This document shows positions 43,287-51,785 of a stretch of DNA of 64,000 nucleotides, piece by piece. A model generated the notes under the pieces. That model saw only the letters and a program-made list of their open reading frames with translations. It had not been told where the DNA came from and ran no database searches. The stretch comes from JACDBZ01 sp038233215 (GTDB taxonomy: Bacteria > Chloroflexota > Limnocylindria > QHBO01): positions 30,339 to 94,338 of the forward strand of contig JBBSML010000008.1 of assembly GCA_038233215.1 (NCBI GenBank), given 5' to 3'. Made by a program: the position numbers and the translations under genes. How positions within the stretch are numbered: position 1 is the stretch's first letter; the number at the start of each line of letters is the position of its first letter.

Positions 43287-43357
43287 TGGACATCTGGGTC
43301 GTCATGGCAGTCGTCATCGTCCTCGCCACTCTGGGCATGGATAGGTTCCGCGGGTAA
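43286..43357 (+). CDS. 23-residue single-helix membrane peptide
   Basis: Its ATG shares the last base of the DUF2171 stop (TAATG), so it would be translated by re-initiation. The peptide starts MDIWVVMAVVIVLATLG and ends MDRFRG: one hydrophobic helix with a charged end, like known small membrane proteins. It is too short for statistics; the case rests on coupling and helix character. Confidence 0.45.
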   Translation: MDIWVVMAVVIVLATLGMDRFRG

Positions 43358-43542
43358 CTGGTGCTTCGCGTGGCGTTGATCCGACTGCGCGGGTGGTGTG
43401 CGGACTGACGAAGGTCGAGCGTGCACGTGTGCCCTCATCCGCCTTGGTCGCGTGCCTGCTACACTCCGAAATCCGAACCGCCACGCGCCTGCAATGAGGT
43501 GCCGCGGTTCGCTGTGTGCATCCCTTGCAGAGACATGCCCTG

Positions 43543-44706
43543 ATGAAGATTGCCGTCCCACGTGAGACCGCCGAAGGCGAGACTCGTGTCGCCTTGACGC
43601 CGCTGATCGCCGGACAGCTCGTCACTGATGGCGCCGAGGTCCTCGTTCAGAGCGGCGCTGGCGAGGCGTCATCCAACACCGATGAGGCGTACCGCGAGGC
43701 TGGCGCCACGATCGTGCCGGACGCGCCCGCGCTCTACGGACAGGCGAACCTGATCCTTCGCGTCGGCCGCCCCTCGGATGAGGAGGTGGAGATGCTGCGC
43801 GAGGGATCGATCCTCATCGGCACGCTTGGCACCCTCGCCAAGCCGGAGCTGGCCGCGAAGCTTGCCAGGCAGGGGGTGACCGCGATCAGCATGGACGCCA
43901 TCCCGCGCATCACCCGCGCGCAGTCGATGGATACGCTGTCGAGCCAGGCAACGGTCGGCGGCTACAAGGCCGTGCTCATCGCCGCGGAGCGTCTGCCGAA
44001 GTTCATGCCGCTCCTGACCACCGCCGCTGGCACCGTGCGCCCCGCGAAGGGGATCGTCATGGGTGCGGGCGTGGCTGGACTGATGGCGATCGGCACCGCC
44101 CGTCGACTTGGCGCCGTCGTCGAGGCCACCGACGTCCGTCCCGCGGTCAAGGAGCAGGTCCAGAGCCTGGGCGGCACGTTCCTCGAGGTCGAGATGACCG
44201 ATGAGGAGAAGGCCAAGGCGGAGACCGCCGGCGGCTACGCAACTGAGATGAGCGACGACTACAAGCGGCGCCAGGCCGAACTCATCGCCGAGCGCGTCAA
44301 GGAGGCCGACTTCGTCATCACCACCGCCCTCATCCCGGGTCGTCCGGCGCCGAAGCTCGTCACTGATGCGATGGTGGCCAGCATGAGGCCGGGCAGCGTC
44401 ATCGTCGACATGGCGGCCGAAATGGGCGGCAATGTCGAAGGGACCGAGCCCGGCAAGGAGATCGTCCGCCACGGCGTGAAGATCATCGGCCTCACGAACC
44501 TGCCGGCCACGATGCCGGGCAGCGCGACGCAGATGTATGCCAAGAACATCCAGACCCTCATCAAGCACCTGGTCAAGGACGGCGAGATCAACGTGGACCT
44601 CGACGACGAGATCACAAAGGGGGCCACCATCACCCATGGCGGAAGGGTCGTGCACGAGGCGACCGCAAAGGCCCTCGGCATCGAACCCAACGAGAAGGAC
44701 CAATAG
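43543..44706 (+). CDS. pntAA: NAD(P) transhydrogenase alpha subunit part 1 (NAD-binding)
   Basis: 387 residues, soluble domain I of proton-translocating transhydrogenase, which reduces NADP with NADH using the proton gradient. MKIAVPRETAEGETRVALTP, the RQDR-loop region DAIPRITRAQSMD, NAD motif GAGVAGLMAIGTARRLGAVVEATDVRP and PKLVTDAMV are intact. In this three-gene form the alpha chain is split from its membrane part. Start at ATG 43543. A TACACT -10-like box is at 43460-43465. Confidence 0.93.
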   Translation: MKIAVPRETAEGETRVALTPLIAGQLVTDGAEVLVQSGAGEASSNTDEAYREAGATIVPDAPALYGQANLILRVGRPSDEEVEMLREGSILIGTLGTLAKPELAAKLARQGVTAISMDAIPRITRAQSMDTLSSQATVGGYKAVLIAAERLPKFMPLLTTAAGTVRPAKGIVMGAGVAGLMAIGTARRLGAVVEATDVRPAVKEQVQSLGGTFLEVEMTDEEKAKAETAGGYATEMSDDYKRRQAELIAERVKEADFVITTALIPGRPAPKLVTDAMVASMRPGSVIVDMAAEMGGNVEGTEPGKEIVRHGVKIIGLTNLPATMPGSATQMYAKNIQTLIKHLVKDGEINVDLDDEITKGATITHGGRVVHEATAKALGIEPNEKDQ

Positions 44707-44710
44707 ACCG

Positions 44711-45028
44711 ATGGAGCTGTCTGCCTTCGAGCTGCTCTCGGCCCTCTTCATCCTTGTGCTCGCCGCGTTCGTCGGCAACGAGGTCGTGTCGAAGGTGCCG
44801 ACCATGCTCCACACGCCGCTCATGAGCGGCGCGAATGCCGTGCATGGGGTCATCGTGGTCGGCGCGATGCTGGTCGCCGCCACTGCCGGTGGAGCGGTCG
44901 CGATCATCCTGGCCCTGCTGGCCGTGACGCTCGGCACCATCAACGTCGTGGGTGGGTTCGTCGTGACCGACCGCATGCTCGAGATGTTCAAGAAGCGGCC
45001 CAGTGAGCAGACGCGGGATCGCGGCTAG
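44711..45028 (+). CDS. pntAB: NAD(P) transhydrogenase alpha subunit part 2 (membrane)
   Basis: 105 residues with three to four helices, the membrane part of the split alpha subunit. VSKVPTMLHTPLMSGANAVHGV contains the conserved family signature, followed by GTINVVGGFVVTDRML. The ATG is 4 bp after the pntAA stop, and its own stop abuts pntB. Together with PntB it forms the proton channel. Confidence 0.93.
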   Translation: MELSAFELLSALFILVLAAFVGNEVVSKVPTMLHTPLMSGANAVHGVIVVGAMLVAATAGGAVAIILALLAVTLGTINVVGGFVVTDRMLEMFKKRPSEQTRDRG

Positions 45029-46441
45029 ATGACCACGCTCGATGTCCTGACGTACATCGTCTGGCTGATCGCCAGCATCACCTTCATCCTCGCCCTGAAG
45101 TTCCTCGCCTCACCGTCCACGGCACGGCGCGGCAACCAGCTCGGTGCCGCCGGCATGGCGCTCGTCGTGGCCTGGACCTTCTTCGTACGTGACGGTGACT
45201 TCCGCATCCCGGATACGTGGTGGATCATCGTCGTCGGTGGCTTGATCGGCGCCGTCGCCGGCTACCTTGGGGCCAAGCGCGTCGCCATGACCGCAATGCC
45301 GCAGATGGTCGCCATCTTCAACGGCGCCGGTGGTGGTGCCGCCGCGCTGGTTGCGATGGTCGAGTTCCTGCGCGACGTCGAGCTGCGTCCCGGAGAGCTC
45401 CTGCCGCTGGCGTTCATCATTGCCACGCTGCTCGGCGCGATCATCGGCTCCGTCAGCCTCACCGGCTCGGTCGTCGCCTTCGGCAAGCTCCAGGGCTTGA
45501 TCGCATCGCGGCCGGTGAAGTATCCCGGCTCGCAGATCGTCACCGCCGCCCTGTTTCTCGCGCTGATCGCCATCGGCATCTACCTGGCCGCAATAGAGCC
45601 GAGCGTCCCGCTCTTCCTGCTCTTCGTCGTCCTCTCGCTGATCCTTGGTGTGCAGCTCGTGATGCCGATCGGTGGGGCTGACATGCCGGTCGTCGTCTCG
45701 CTGCTGAACAGCTACACCGGCATCGCGGTCGCCGCGACCGGCTTCGTGCTCAGCAATTACGCGCTGCTCATCGCCGGCACGCTGGTCGGTGCGTCGGGTG
45801 CGATCCTGACCCAGCTGATGACCAAGGCCATGAATCGATCGCTCTTCAACGTGCTCTTCGCCGGTTTCGGCACCGGCGGGGGAACCGTCGCCGCTGGTCC
45901 CGAAGGCGAGGAACAGCTTCGAGAGATCAGCGCCGACGACGCCGCGGTGCTGATGGCCTACGGCAAGCGCGTGATCATCGTGCCGGGCTACGGCATGGCG
46001 GTGGCGCAGGCGCAAGGTCCCGTGCGCGAGCTCATGGACCTGCTCGTGGCGCGTGGCGTCGACGTGCAGTTCGCCATCCACCCGGTGGCCGGCCGTATGC
46101 CGGGGCACATGAACGTGCTCCTGGCCGAGGCCAACGTGCCCTACGACCGGCTCAAGGAGATGGATGAGATCAACGACGACTTCGCCGATACCGACGTCGC
46201 GCTCATCATCGGCGCCAACGATGTCGTCAATCCTGCGGCGCGCGAGGAAGGCTCGCCGATCAGCGGCATGCCGATCCTCAACGTCGATCATGCGCAGAAC
46301 ATCATCGTCCTCAAGCGCGGCCGCGGCGCCGGGTTCGCCGGCATCCCGAACCCGCTGTTCAGCAATGAGAAGACGACGATGTTGTTCGGTGACGCCAAGC
46401 CCTCCGTCGCCGCACTCGTCGCAGGTGTGAAGCAAGCCTGA
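45029..46441 (+). CDS. pntB: NAD(P) transhydrogenase beta subunit
   Basis: 470 residues. The N-terminal two thirds hold about nine helices (AMPQMVAIFNGAGGGAAALVA, IGGADMPVVVSLLNSYTGIAVAATGF). The C-terminal ~180 residues are the NADP-binding domain III: IIVPGYGMAVAQAQ, IHPVAGRMPGHMNVLLAEA, GANDVVNPAAR, VLKRGRGAGFAGIPNPLF. Starts directly after the pntAB stop. The operon supplies NADPH or balances redox. Confidence 0.95.
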   Translation: MTTLDVLTYIVWLIASITFILALKFLASPSTARRGNQLGAAGMALVVAWTFFVRDGDFRIPDTWWIIVVGGLIGAVAGYLGAKRVAMTAMPQMVAIFNGAGGGAAALVAMVEFLRDVELRPGELLPLAFIIATLLGAIIGSVSLTGSVVAFGKLQGLIASRPVKYPGSQIVTAALFLALIAIGIYLAAIEPSVPLFLLFVVLSLILGVQLVMPIGGADMPVVVSLLNSYTGIAVAATGFVLSNYALLIAGTLVGASGAILTQLMTKAMNRSLFNVLFAGFGTGGGTVAAGPEGEEQLREISADDAAVLMAYGKRVIIVPGYGMAVAQAQGPVRELMDLLVARGVDVQFAIHPVAGRMPGHMNVLLAEANVPYDRLKEMDEINDDFADTDVALIIGANDVVNPAAREEGSPISGMPILNVDHAQNIIVLKRGRGAGFAGIPNPLFSNEKTTMLFGDAKPSVAALVAGVKQA

Positions 46442-46477
46442 ACCTCTTCCGTCGGCGCACGCCTTGAGCTAAAGTCC

Positions 46478-47197
46478 GTGCTCCGCCTGCGCCGCGGCAA
46501 ACGCGTCAATGGGGTTGATGTGAGCGTGAAGGACGAAGGTCCACAAGGTCGGGGACGGCTCGTCGCATGGTTGGGCTTGGCTGCGGCGCTGGCGCTGCTG
46601 AACGTCTTGTCCATCTTCTTCACGGACGTGCCGGCAGATCGGATGTACGTCATCCGGTGGTCGACGACCGGCCTCGCCCTGCTTCAGTTCGGCCTCATGC
46701 TCGCCGGCACGTTGGTCATTGCCCGCGGCGCCGGGCTGCGCGAGACACTCGCCCTGACAGCCCCATCATCGTGGATTCGCGCTGCGGCGATCGGAGCGGT
46801 CGTTTTCATCGGTACGCTCGTGGTGCTCGTCCTCGTCGACTCGCTCCTGCCGACGGGAGAGACGCAACCTGCCGCTTCGCCCTGGGATCCTGATCGGGCC
46901 ATTCCGTATGTCGTCAATGCGCTGATCATTGCCCTCGTCGCCCCGGTTGTTGAGGAGCTGATGTTTCGAGGTCTCGGCTTTAGTCTGCTCGCACGCTTCG
47001 GGCAGGGGGTGGCGATCCTGGTCACGGCCGCTCTCTTCGGCGTCGGCCATGGTCTCTTCGGGTTGGCGGTCGCTGCCACCGCATTCGGCCTGGGCCTCGG
47101 GTATCTGCGCAGCCGGACCGGGAGCGTCTACCCCGGCATCCTGCTTCACATCCTCGTGAACGCGCTCAGCGTGTCCGCGATCGCGTTCGGGTCGTAA
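46478..47197 (+). CDS. CPBP family intramembrane glutamic endopeptidase
   Basis: 239 residues with about seven helices. The CAAX-protease/bacteriocin-processing (CPBP) motifs are VVEELMFRG (E159, E160, R164), the His of FGVGHGLFG (H191) and a final HILVNALS. Members cleave within membranes; in bacteria roles include bacteriocin self-immunity and Rce1-like processing. Start is GTG 46478; a later GTG near residue 16 would also work. Confidence 0.85.
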   Translation: MLRLRRGKRVNGVDVSVKDEGPQGRGRLVAWLGLAAALALLNVLSIFFTDVPADRMYVIRWSTTGLALLQFGLMLAGTLVIARGAGLRETLALTAPSSWIRAAAIGAVVFIGTLVVLVLVDSLLPTGETQPAASPWDPDRAIPYVVNALIIALVAPVVEELMFRGLGFSLLARFGQGVAILVTAALFGVGHGLFGLAVAATAFGLGLGYLRSRTGSVYPGILLHILVNALSVSAIAFGS

Positions 47198-47247
47198 CAA
47201 CGCTGCCGACCGCAGCGATCAAACGGCGGCGAGCTCGCATAAGATCG

Positions 47248-47742
47248 TTACCGGATCGGCGTGGTGCCTCGATCATCCCCAAGGCTACCCGACAGTGGGG
47301 TCACGGTCATCGTCACCACTCCGGCCAGGATTGCGACGGTGCCGGCGATCGCGGCAAGGTGGACAGTTAACGGAAACGGCCAGAACATCGTAGCCCCCAC
47401 CGCGAGAAGACCGCCTGCGAGAGTCGTGAGAGCCGGCCACGGCATCCGGCGCAGAACGATGAGCACCACGATTGCAGGGGCCCAATAGGCGACCTGGCTG
47501 ATTGCACCAAGCTCCCGAATGGCTTCTGCTGCTGACGGCAGTGCGCCGATTTCGGGCACTAGCGCTGGCAGGAACATGGCCACGCAATGAGCAACGAGCG
47601 CAGCCACCGCCAGCGCTCCCAGCACAGACTCGACACCGGTGAGCCTCACCCAATCCGCCAGCGGACGCCCGAGCCGAAGGCGGAATGCAACGCCGGCAGT
47701 CATCAACACGATCAGGAGCGCCCAGTACCACCATTCGACCAA
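47248..47742 (-). CDS. Hypothetical membrane protein
   Basis: 164 residues with five predicted helices (6-22, 38-60, 82-100, 105-122, 128-150). It starts MVEWWYWALLIVLMTAGV. No family recognised; no conserved polar motif inside the helices. It is convergent with the CPBP gene (50 bp between stops) and is followed upstream by a decayed gene fragment. Confidence 0.6.
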   Translation of the reverse strand: MVEWWYWALLIVLMTAGVAFRLRLGRPLADWVRLTGVESVLGALAVAALVAHCVAMFLPALVPEIGALPSAAEAIRELGAISQVAYWAPAIVVLIVLRRMPWPALTTLAGGLLAVGATMFWPFPLTVHLAAIAGTVAILAGVVTMTVTPLSGSLGDDRGTTPIR

Positions 47743-47821
47743 TTAGGTCTCCTCGACGCGCCTCACCCGGCGCCAGCAAATCGAACGCTGGCCCGAGCAT
47801 ACTCCGTGACGGGGTGAGCTT

Positions 47822-48062
47822 TGCTAGCGCATGGGTCCGCGCGCCGCCGGCGACCACGTCCACGGAATTCGCGAAGGGTCCGAAGGCGGCCACGTCGATC
47901 GGATCGAGTGCCACCGGATCGGTGGGATCGCTCGCGTCCAGGACGTCAATCCGCGCGGCGGCGGCATTACCACGAAGAGGCGCTGGGTCTCCGGGTCGTG
48001 GCGACGATCTTGGCGGCGCTGCCATCGAATATCCCGGTGTCGTATCGGCCGATGAGTAGGCC
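47822..48062 (-). pseudogene. Frameshifted remnant of a choice-of-anchor I family protein
   Basis: Three consecutive frames on the minus strand read like one protein: IGRYDTGIFDGSAAKIVA (48053-48000), HDPETQRLFVV (48001-47969) and NAAAARIDVLDASDPTDPVA onward (47969-47822). Joined, they resemble the start of the secreted choice-of-anchor I/alkaline-phosphatase-like beta-propeller family (typical text: GIFDEGAAEIVAYDPATKRLFVVNA). Two frameshifts occur within 40 bp; the 5' part is cut at the DoxX stop and the 3' part is missing. Confidence 0.6.
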
Positions 48063-48065
48063 CTG

Positions 48066-48446
48066 TCAAGGAGAGCGGCGCGTTGACCATAGGGCGGCCG
48101 CGATGAGCGGGAGTTGAAACGGGAGGCGCGCCCATCGGATCCAGCCGGTCGGCACGCCGTCGATCGGCGCCTGGCTCACTGCCGCATAGAGGTTCGCCGG
48201 AAATACCAGCACGAGGAACGCGGCCGTCGCTATGCCCGCCGCCCCCCGGAACTGGCGAGGGCCAATCAGGCCGGCCGCCAGGACGAGTTCCATCACACCG
48301 GTGATCGCCACGAGCTCGGCCCGGAAGGGGACCGATTCAGGTAGGTGCTGCACGTATGGACGGGGCGCGACAAAATGGGCCACCCCCGCAATAGCCATGA
48401 AGACCGCGAGTCCGATGCGCACCACGTCGCGAATGATCGCGCTCAC
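48066..48446 (-). CDS. DoxX-like membrane protein
   Basis: 126 residues, four helices. RIGLAVFMAIAGVAHFVAPRPYVQHLPESVP and GVMELVLAAGLI are typical of the DoxX/MauE-like small membrane family; their roles range from quinone-linked redox to unknown. The GTG start overlaps the thioesterase stop (GTGA), so the two are cotranslated. Confidence 0.75.
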   Translation of the reverse strand: MSAIIRDVVRIGLAVFMAIAGVAHFVAPRPYVQHLPESVPFRAELVAITGVMELVLAAGLIGPRQFRGAAGIATAAFLVLVFPANLYAAVSQAPIDGVPTGWIRWARLPFQLPLIAAALWSTRRSP

Positions 48447-48880
48447 GCGCGAACGTCGGGACTGAATGCCGTTACCAGTTCGGCGGGGACGCGGGTGGGC
48501 CGGCCATCGGCCAGGCTGACCCAGACCCACTCGCTCGTCACCTCGGCGAGCAGTGCACTGTCCACGGTGCGCCGGATCTCTGTATTGCGCCGGCCTCGTA
48601 CGCCGCCGATGCCGAGGACGCGCACGGTCAACTCGACCTCGTCGGCGCGCCGCGCGGGCTGGTGATAGGTGATCTCGTGCCGCCGGACGAGCCACGCGCG
48701 GCCGCGCGCCAGGCACCACTCTCGACCGAAGCCCATCGCCTCGGCATGCTCGGCGGATACCTGCTCGGCCCATTGAAGGTAGACCGCGTTATTGACATGG
48801 CCATTCTCGTCCACCTCGTACGTGCGCACGCGCCAGCGCTGGCTGAACTGCATCGGGTCCGGAGGCGGCGTGTCGGTCAC
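48443..48880 (-). CDS. Acyl-CoA thioesterase (4HBT hotdog fold)
   Basis: 145 residues. YEVDENGHVNNAVYLQWAEQ carries the catalytic Asp-type motif of 4-hydroxybenzoyl-CoA thioesterase relatives, followed by the hotdog strands and VRVLGIGGVRGRRNTEIRRT. The C-terminus is short. It hydrolyses acyl- or aroyl-CoA thioesters; substrate unknown. A TATA-rich 16-bp palindrome is 72 bp upstream of the start. Confidence 0.85.
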   Translation of the reverse strand: MTDTPPPDPMQFSQRWRVRTYEVDENGHVNNAVYLQWAEQVSAEHAEAMGFGREWCLARGRAWLVRRHEITYHQPARRADEVELTVRVLGIGGVRGRRNTEIRRTVDSALLAEVTSEWVWVSLADGRPTRVPAELVTAFSPDVRA

Positions 48881-48951
48881 TCCAGCATGCTACCCGGAGC
48901 ATTGAGGCTGATCCTGCGGTCGATCTCCAGATCCAGCCAGGCATTGCAGGG

Positions 48952-48967
48952 GTATATAGGTATATAC
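48952..48967. promoter_or_regulatory. AT-rich palindrome GTATATAGGTATATAC
   Basis: Perfect 7-bp arms around a 2-bp centre, in a region otherwise well above 60% GC. It lies 72 bp upstream of the thioesterase start and may be a -10 region or an operator. Confidence 0.4.
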
Positions 48968-49080
48968 ACCGGGCCAGCAGCGAGCTGGCGCGGTGCGTCA
49001 TCGGTCCCGATCCGCGACTTCAATCCGAATCGACGCATGGCTCGCACTCACGCCAGACTGAGACGTTGCACCCGCCTCAC

Positions 49081-49203
49081 GGGGCTATGGACCATCCAGG
49101 GCGAGCTTGTAGGCGGTCTGCTCGCGCCACGGGTCAAATCACCCGTGAGGTGCCCCTTCGGCCGGCTTCGTTGGACGTTAGCCCCGCAGCACGGGTCTGA
49201 GCC
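49081..49203. repeat. Intergenic palindromic element, copy A
   Basis: Begins with GGGGCTATGGACCA, contains CTCGCGCCACGGG (49121-49133), and closes with TTGGACGTTAGCCCCG plus ACGGGTC (49171-49197). A similar arrangement is seen at 56965-57143 (copy B). A perfect hairpin CACGGGT/ACCCGTG (49128-49147) sits inside. The rest of 48881-49236 shows no gene. Not a recognised family. Confidence 0.45.
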
Positions 49204-49236
49204 GAATATGTCCGCGCTGAACCATTTCGTTGTTGC

Positions 49237-50307
49237 TCAGCTCGGGCGTGTGGAGGCCGGCCGATGGTGAGCCGTTCCGCGGTGCAGGTCGCCACCGGAA
49301 TGCCCGCACGGGTCGACGTGCACGATGATCGACGCCAGCTTGGGTTGGGTGTGAAAGAGGCGGTGCCGGACCTGCTCCGCAAGCCGATGACTCTCACGGG
49401 TGGGAAGATCCTCGTCGACCACGATGCGCATATCGGCCTCCAGACGGTGGCCGAGCCATCGCACGCGCAGGTCGTCGACCTCCTGCACGCCCTCGACCGC
49501 GGCCGCCTCGCCGGTGAGCTGCTCCACCATCGCGGGGTCGGCCGCGTCCATCAGGCGATGCCACATCTGCACGGCCGCCTGTCTCAGGACGAACAGAATG
49601 GCGACCGTGATGCCGACTCCGACAATCGGATCGGCCAGTGGAAAGCCGGCCAGCACACCGACCGCGCCGATCAGGACCGCGAGCGACGTGAAGCCGTCGG
49701 CCCGGGCGTGATGGCCATCGGCGATCAATGCTGCTGAGCCGATCTCGCTCCCGACCCGGATGCGGAAGATGGCGACCGCCTCGTTGCCGGTGAAACCCAC
49801 GATGGCGGCCACGATCACCCATCCCAGGTTCGCGATCGGCTGCGGATCCGCCAGGCGCTGCACCGATTCCCAGCCGGCGATACCGGCCGAGAGAGCGATC
49901 ATCACCACGATGAACAGTCCCGCCAGGTCTTCCGCGCGTCCGTAGCCGTAGGTGTAGCGGCTGGTTGCGGCTCGCCGGCCGAGGGCGAAGGCAATCCACA
50001 ACGGCACGGCCGTGAGCGCATCCGAGAAGTTATGGATGGTATCCGCCAGAAGGGCCACCGAACCGCTGATGATGACGATCACCACCTGGAACCCGGCAGT
50101 CGCCAGCAGCCCCAGCAGAGAGATCTTCAACGCCCAGATGCCGCGTGCGCTCGATTCGAGCTGCGCATCGACACTGTCGGCGGCGTCGTGACTGTGTGGC
50201 TTCAGCAGGCTCTGCACCCAGCCGACCGGGCTGGATCCATGCTCGTGCTCGTGAGGGTCATGGCCATGTTCGTGGGGTTCGGAGCGCATCGATCGCGGGG
50301 CGTCCAC
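49237..50307 (-). CDS. Cation diffusion facilitator (CzcD/ZitB-like)
   Basis: 356-residue metal/proton antiporter. His-rich cytoplasmic head (HEHGHDPHEHEHGS), six helices with HNFSDAL in helix 2 and DGHHARADGF in helix 5 (the paired metal ligands HxxxD), and a C-terminal ferredoxin-like cytoplasmic domain ending in a further His-rich tail. Zinc is the likely cargo, possibly cobalt or nickel. Start is GTG 50307 or ATG 50289. A phosphotransferase gene tail lies just upstream. Confidence 0.9.
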   Translation of the reverse strand: MDAPRSMRSEPHEHGHDPHEHEHGSSPVGWVQSLLKPHSHDAADSVDAQLESSARGIWALKISLLGLLATAGFQVVIVIISGSVALLADTIHNFSDALTAVPLWIAFALGRRAATSRYTYGYGRAEDLAGLFIVVMIALSAGIAGWESVQRLADPQPIANLGWVIVAAIVGFTGNEAVAIFRIRVGSEIGSAALIADGHHARADGFTSLAVLIGAVGVLAGFPLADPIVGVGITVAILFVLRQAAVQMWHRLMDAADPAMVEQLTGEAAAVEGVQEVDDLRVRWLGHRLEADMRIVVDEDLPTRESHRLAEQVRHRLFHTQPKLASIIVHVDPCGHSGGDLHRGTAHHRPASTRPS

Positions 50308-50412
50308 GTGGGTGCGACATCATAGCCGCCGAGCGTGGCGCTCTCGGGTGCGCTGACCCGTGATGTGACCCGCTCGACGGTCTCCAGGATTTCGTTTGGC
50401 GCGAAGAAGCTC
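50308..50412 (-). pseudogene. Orphan 3' tail of a phosphotransferase gene
   Basis: Bases 50364-50412 match 55934-55982, the 3' end of the phosphotransferase gene, at 43 of 49 positions in the same orientation. Translated it reads SFFAPNEILETVERVT against SFFAPGGILETVEQVT. The fragment lies 5 nt beyond the TPR gene stop and has no body. It is a duplicate or the remains of a paralogue. Confidence 0.8.
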
Positions 50413-50416
50413 GGGG

Positions 50417-51784
50417 TCAGGAACCGTCCGTGATCTCATCCAGGGCTGCCTGCGCGCGCGGCTCGTACAGGGGTGAGAAGTGCGGGTTGACCTCGAATGC
50501 CTTTGACAAACGTGCCCGGGCCGTGTCGAGATCGCCGCGTGCCTTGGCGATCATTCCCGCGTGGTAAAGGTAAAGCCCGTCATGCGTTCCCAATCGGAGA
50601 GCCTCTTCGGCGTACCGCTCCGCCTCATCGAGCTGGTCCGCCTTGAAGAGCGCCCAGCCAAGCGCGTCCGCGGCCTTGATGCTCGGTTGGTCCTCGTAGG
50701 CGGCGCGCGCCAGCTCGACCGCCGCAGCGGGTTCGTCGCCGTGGTTGGCGGTGAACAGCGCGAGATCGAGATCGGTATTGACGCCGTTCGCTTCAAACAG
50801 GGCCTGGATCGCCTCGACCAGCTCGTACGTGTCGCTCGCGACCTCGGAGAGGCCGGCCGCTTCCTGGGTCTCGCCCAGGGCGATCACGAACTCCGGCAGG
50901 GGGATCTGATCAACGGCCCGTTGGTAGAGATCGATCGCCTCGTCGAGCTCCCCTTCAGCGGCCCGGACGCGGGCAAGGCCGCTCAATGCCCAGACGAAGT
51001 CCGGGGAGCTGTCGAGCGAGGCCTGGAAGATTGCCTCTGCGGTCTCGAGATCACCCTTGGCGAAGTGAAGGTTGCCCATCAGGACGCGCACGTACTCGGT
51101 GTTCTCGGTCGCCATGCCGCCCGCCCGGTAGGCAGCCTCCATCGCCTCGATTGCCGGGTCGATCTGACCGCGCAGCTCGCGTTGATAGGAGATCCGGCTG
51201 TACGAGGCTAGGTCGGGGCGTAGATCCACCATGGTCTGCAGGCTTCCGACGGCTTCCTCGTACATGCCGAGCTCGGTCTGCGCATCGGCGATGACTCCGT
51301 AGGCACCCGGCTGATTCGGTTCGATGGAGATCGCCCGTCGACCGATCTCGAGCGCTTCGTGAAATTGATGACGCGCCAGCGCCAATGCTCCGTTGCCGAC
51401 CAGCGCGCTGACATTTTCGGGGTCGCGTTGCAGCGCCTCGGCGAAGGCCGCCTCTGCCCTGCCGTAGTCGCCGGGATCGCCTCGTTCACGCACATGTTGG
51501 ACGTAGGCGCTACCGAGGAGCACATAGGCATCGACCGTGTCGGGGTTCTCCTGCACCAGCGCGTAGTACTTGGCGATGTCCTCTTCGGTCGCGCTCTGGC
51601 TTGCGTCGGGTGCGGCCGATCGCGAGTCTGTGCTTGGCGCAAGTGCGCTCGGGTCGGTGGGTGAGGACGCGCCAAATCGTCCGGAGAGGGCGAGCGCGCC
51701 GATGACCACGAGAACCGCGACGATCGGCCACCGCAGGCGTCGGCCGATGGCGGTGAGATCATTGGATCGTATGTGCTTGGCCAT
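50417..51784 (-). CDS. Membrane-anchored TPR protein
   Basis: 455 residues. One N-terminal helix (RWPIVAVLVVIGALAL, ~19-36), a Ser/Pro linker, then about eight tetratricopeptide repeats from ~70 to the end (for example YGRAEAAFAEALQRDPENVSA, FHEALEIGRRAISIEPNQPG, LDEAIDLYQRAVDQIP). Such proteins scaffold complexes outside the membrane. It is 1 bp from the NicO gene upstream and thus cotranscribed with it. Confidence 0.8.
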   Translation of the reverse strand: MAKHIRSNDLTAIGRRLRWPIVAVLVVIGALALSGRFGASSPTDPSALAPSTDSRSAAPDASQSATEEDIAKYYALVQENPDTVDAYVLLGSAYVQHVRERGDPGDYGRAEAAFAEALQRDPENVSALVGNGALALARHQFHEALEIGRRAISIEPNQPGAYGVIADAQTELGMYEEAVGSLQTMVDLRPDLASYSRISYQRELRGQIDPAIEAMEAAYRAGGMATENTEYVRVLMGNLHFAKGDLETAEAIFQASLDSSPDFVWALSGLARVRAAEGELDEAIDLYQRAVDQIPLPEFVIALGETQEAAGLSEVASDTYELVEAIQALFEANGVNTDLDLALFTANHGDEPAAAVELARAAYEDQPSIKAADALGWALFKADQLDEAERYAEEALRLGTHDGLYLYHAGMIAKARGDLDTARARLSKAFEVNPHFSPLYEPRAQAALDEITDGS

Positions 51785-51785
51785 T

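Noticed and set aside
43669..46435. Two ~440-residue frames antisense to the transhydrogenase genes
   Set aside because: Composition is His/Asp/Arg-rich without folds; pntAA, pntAB and pntB on the plus strand are unmistakable.
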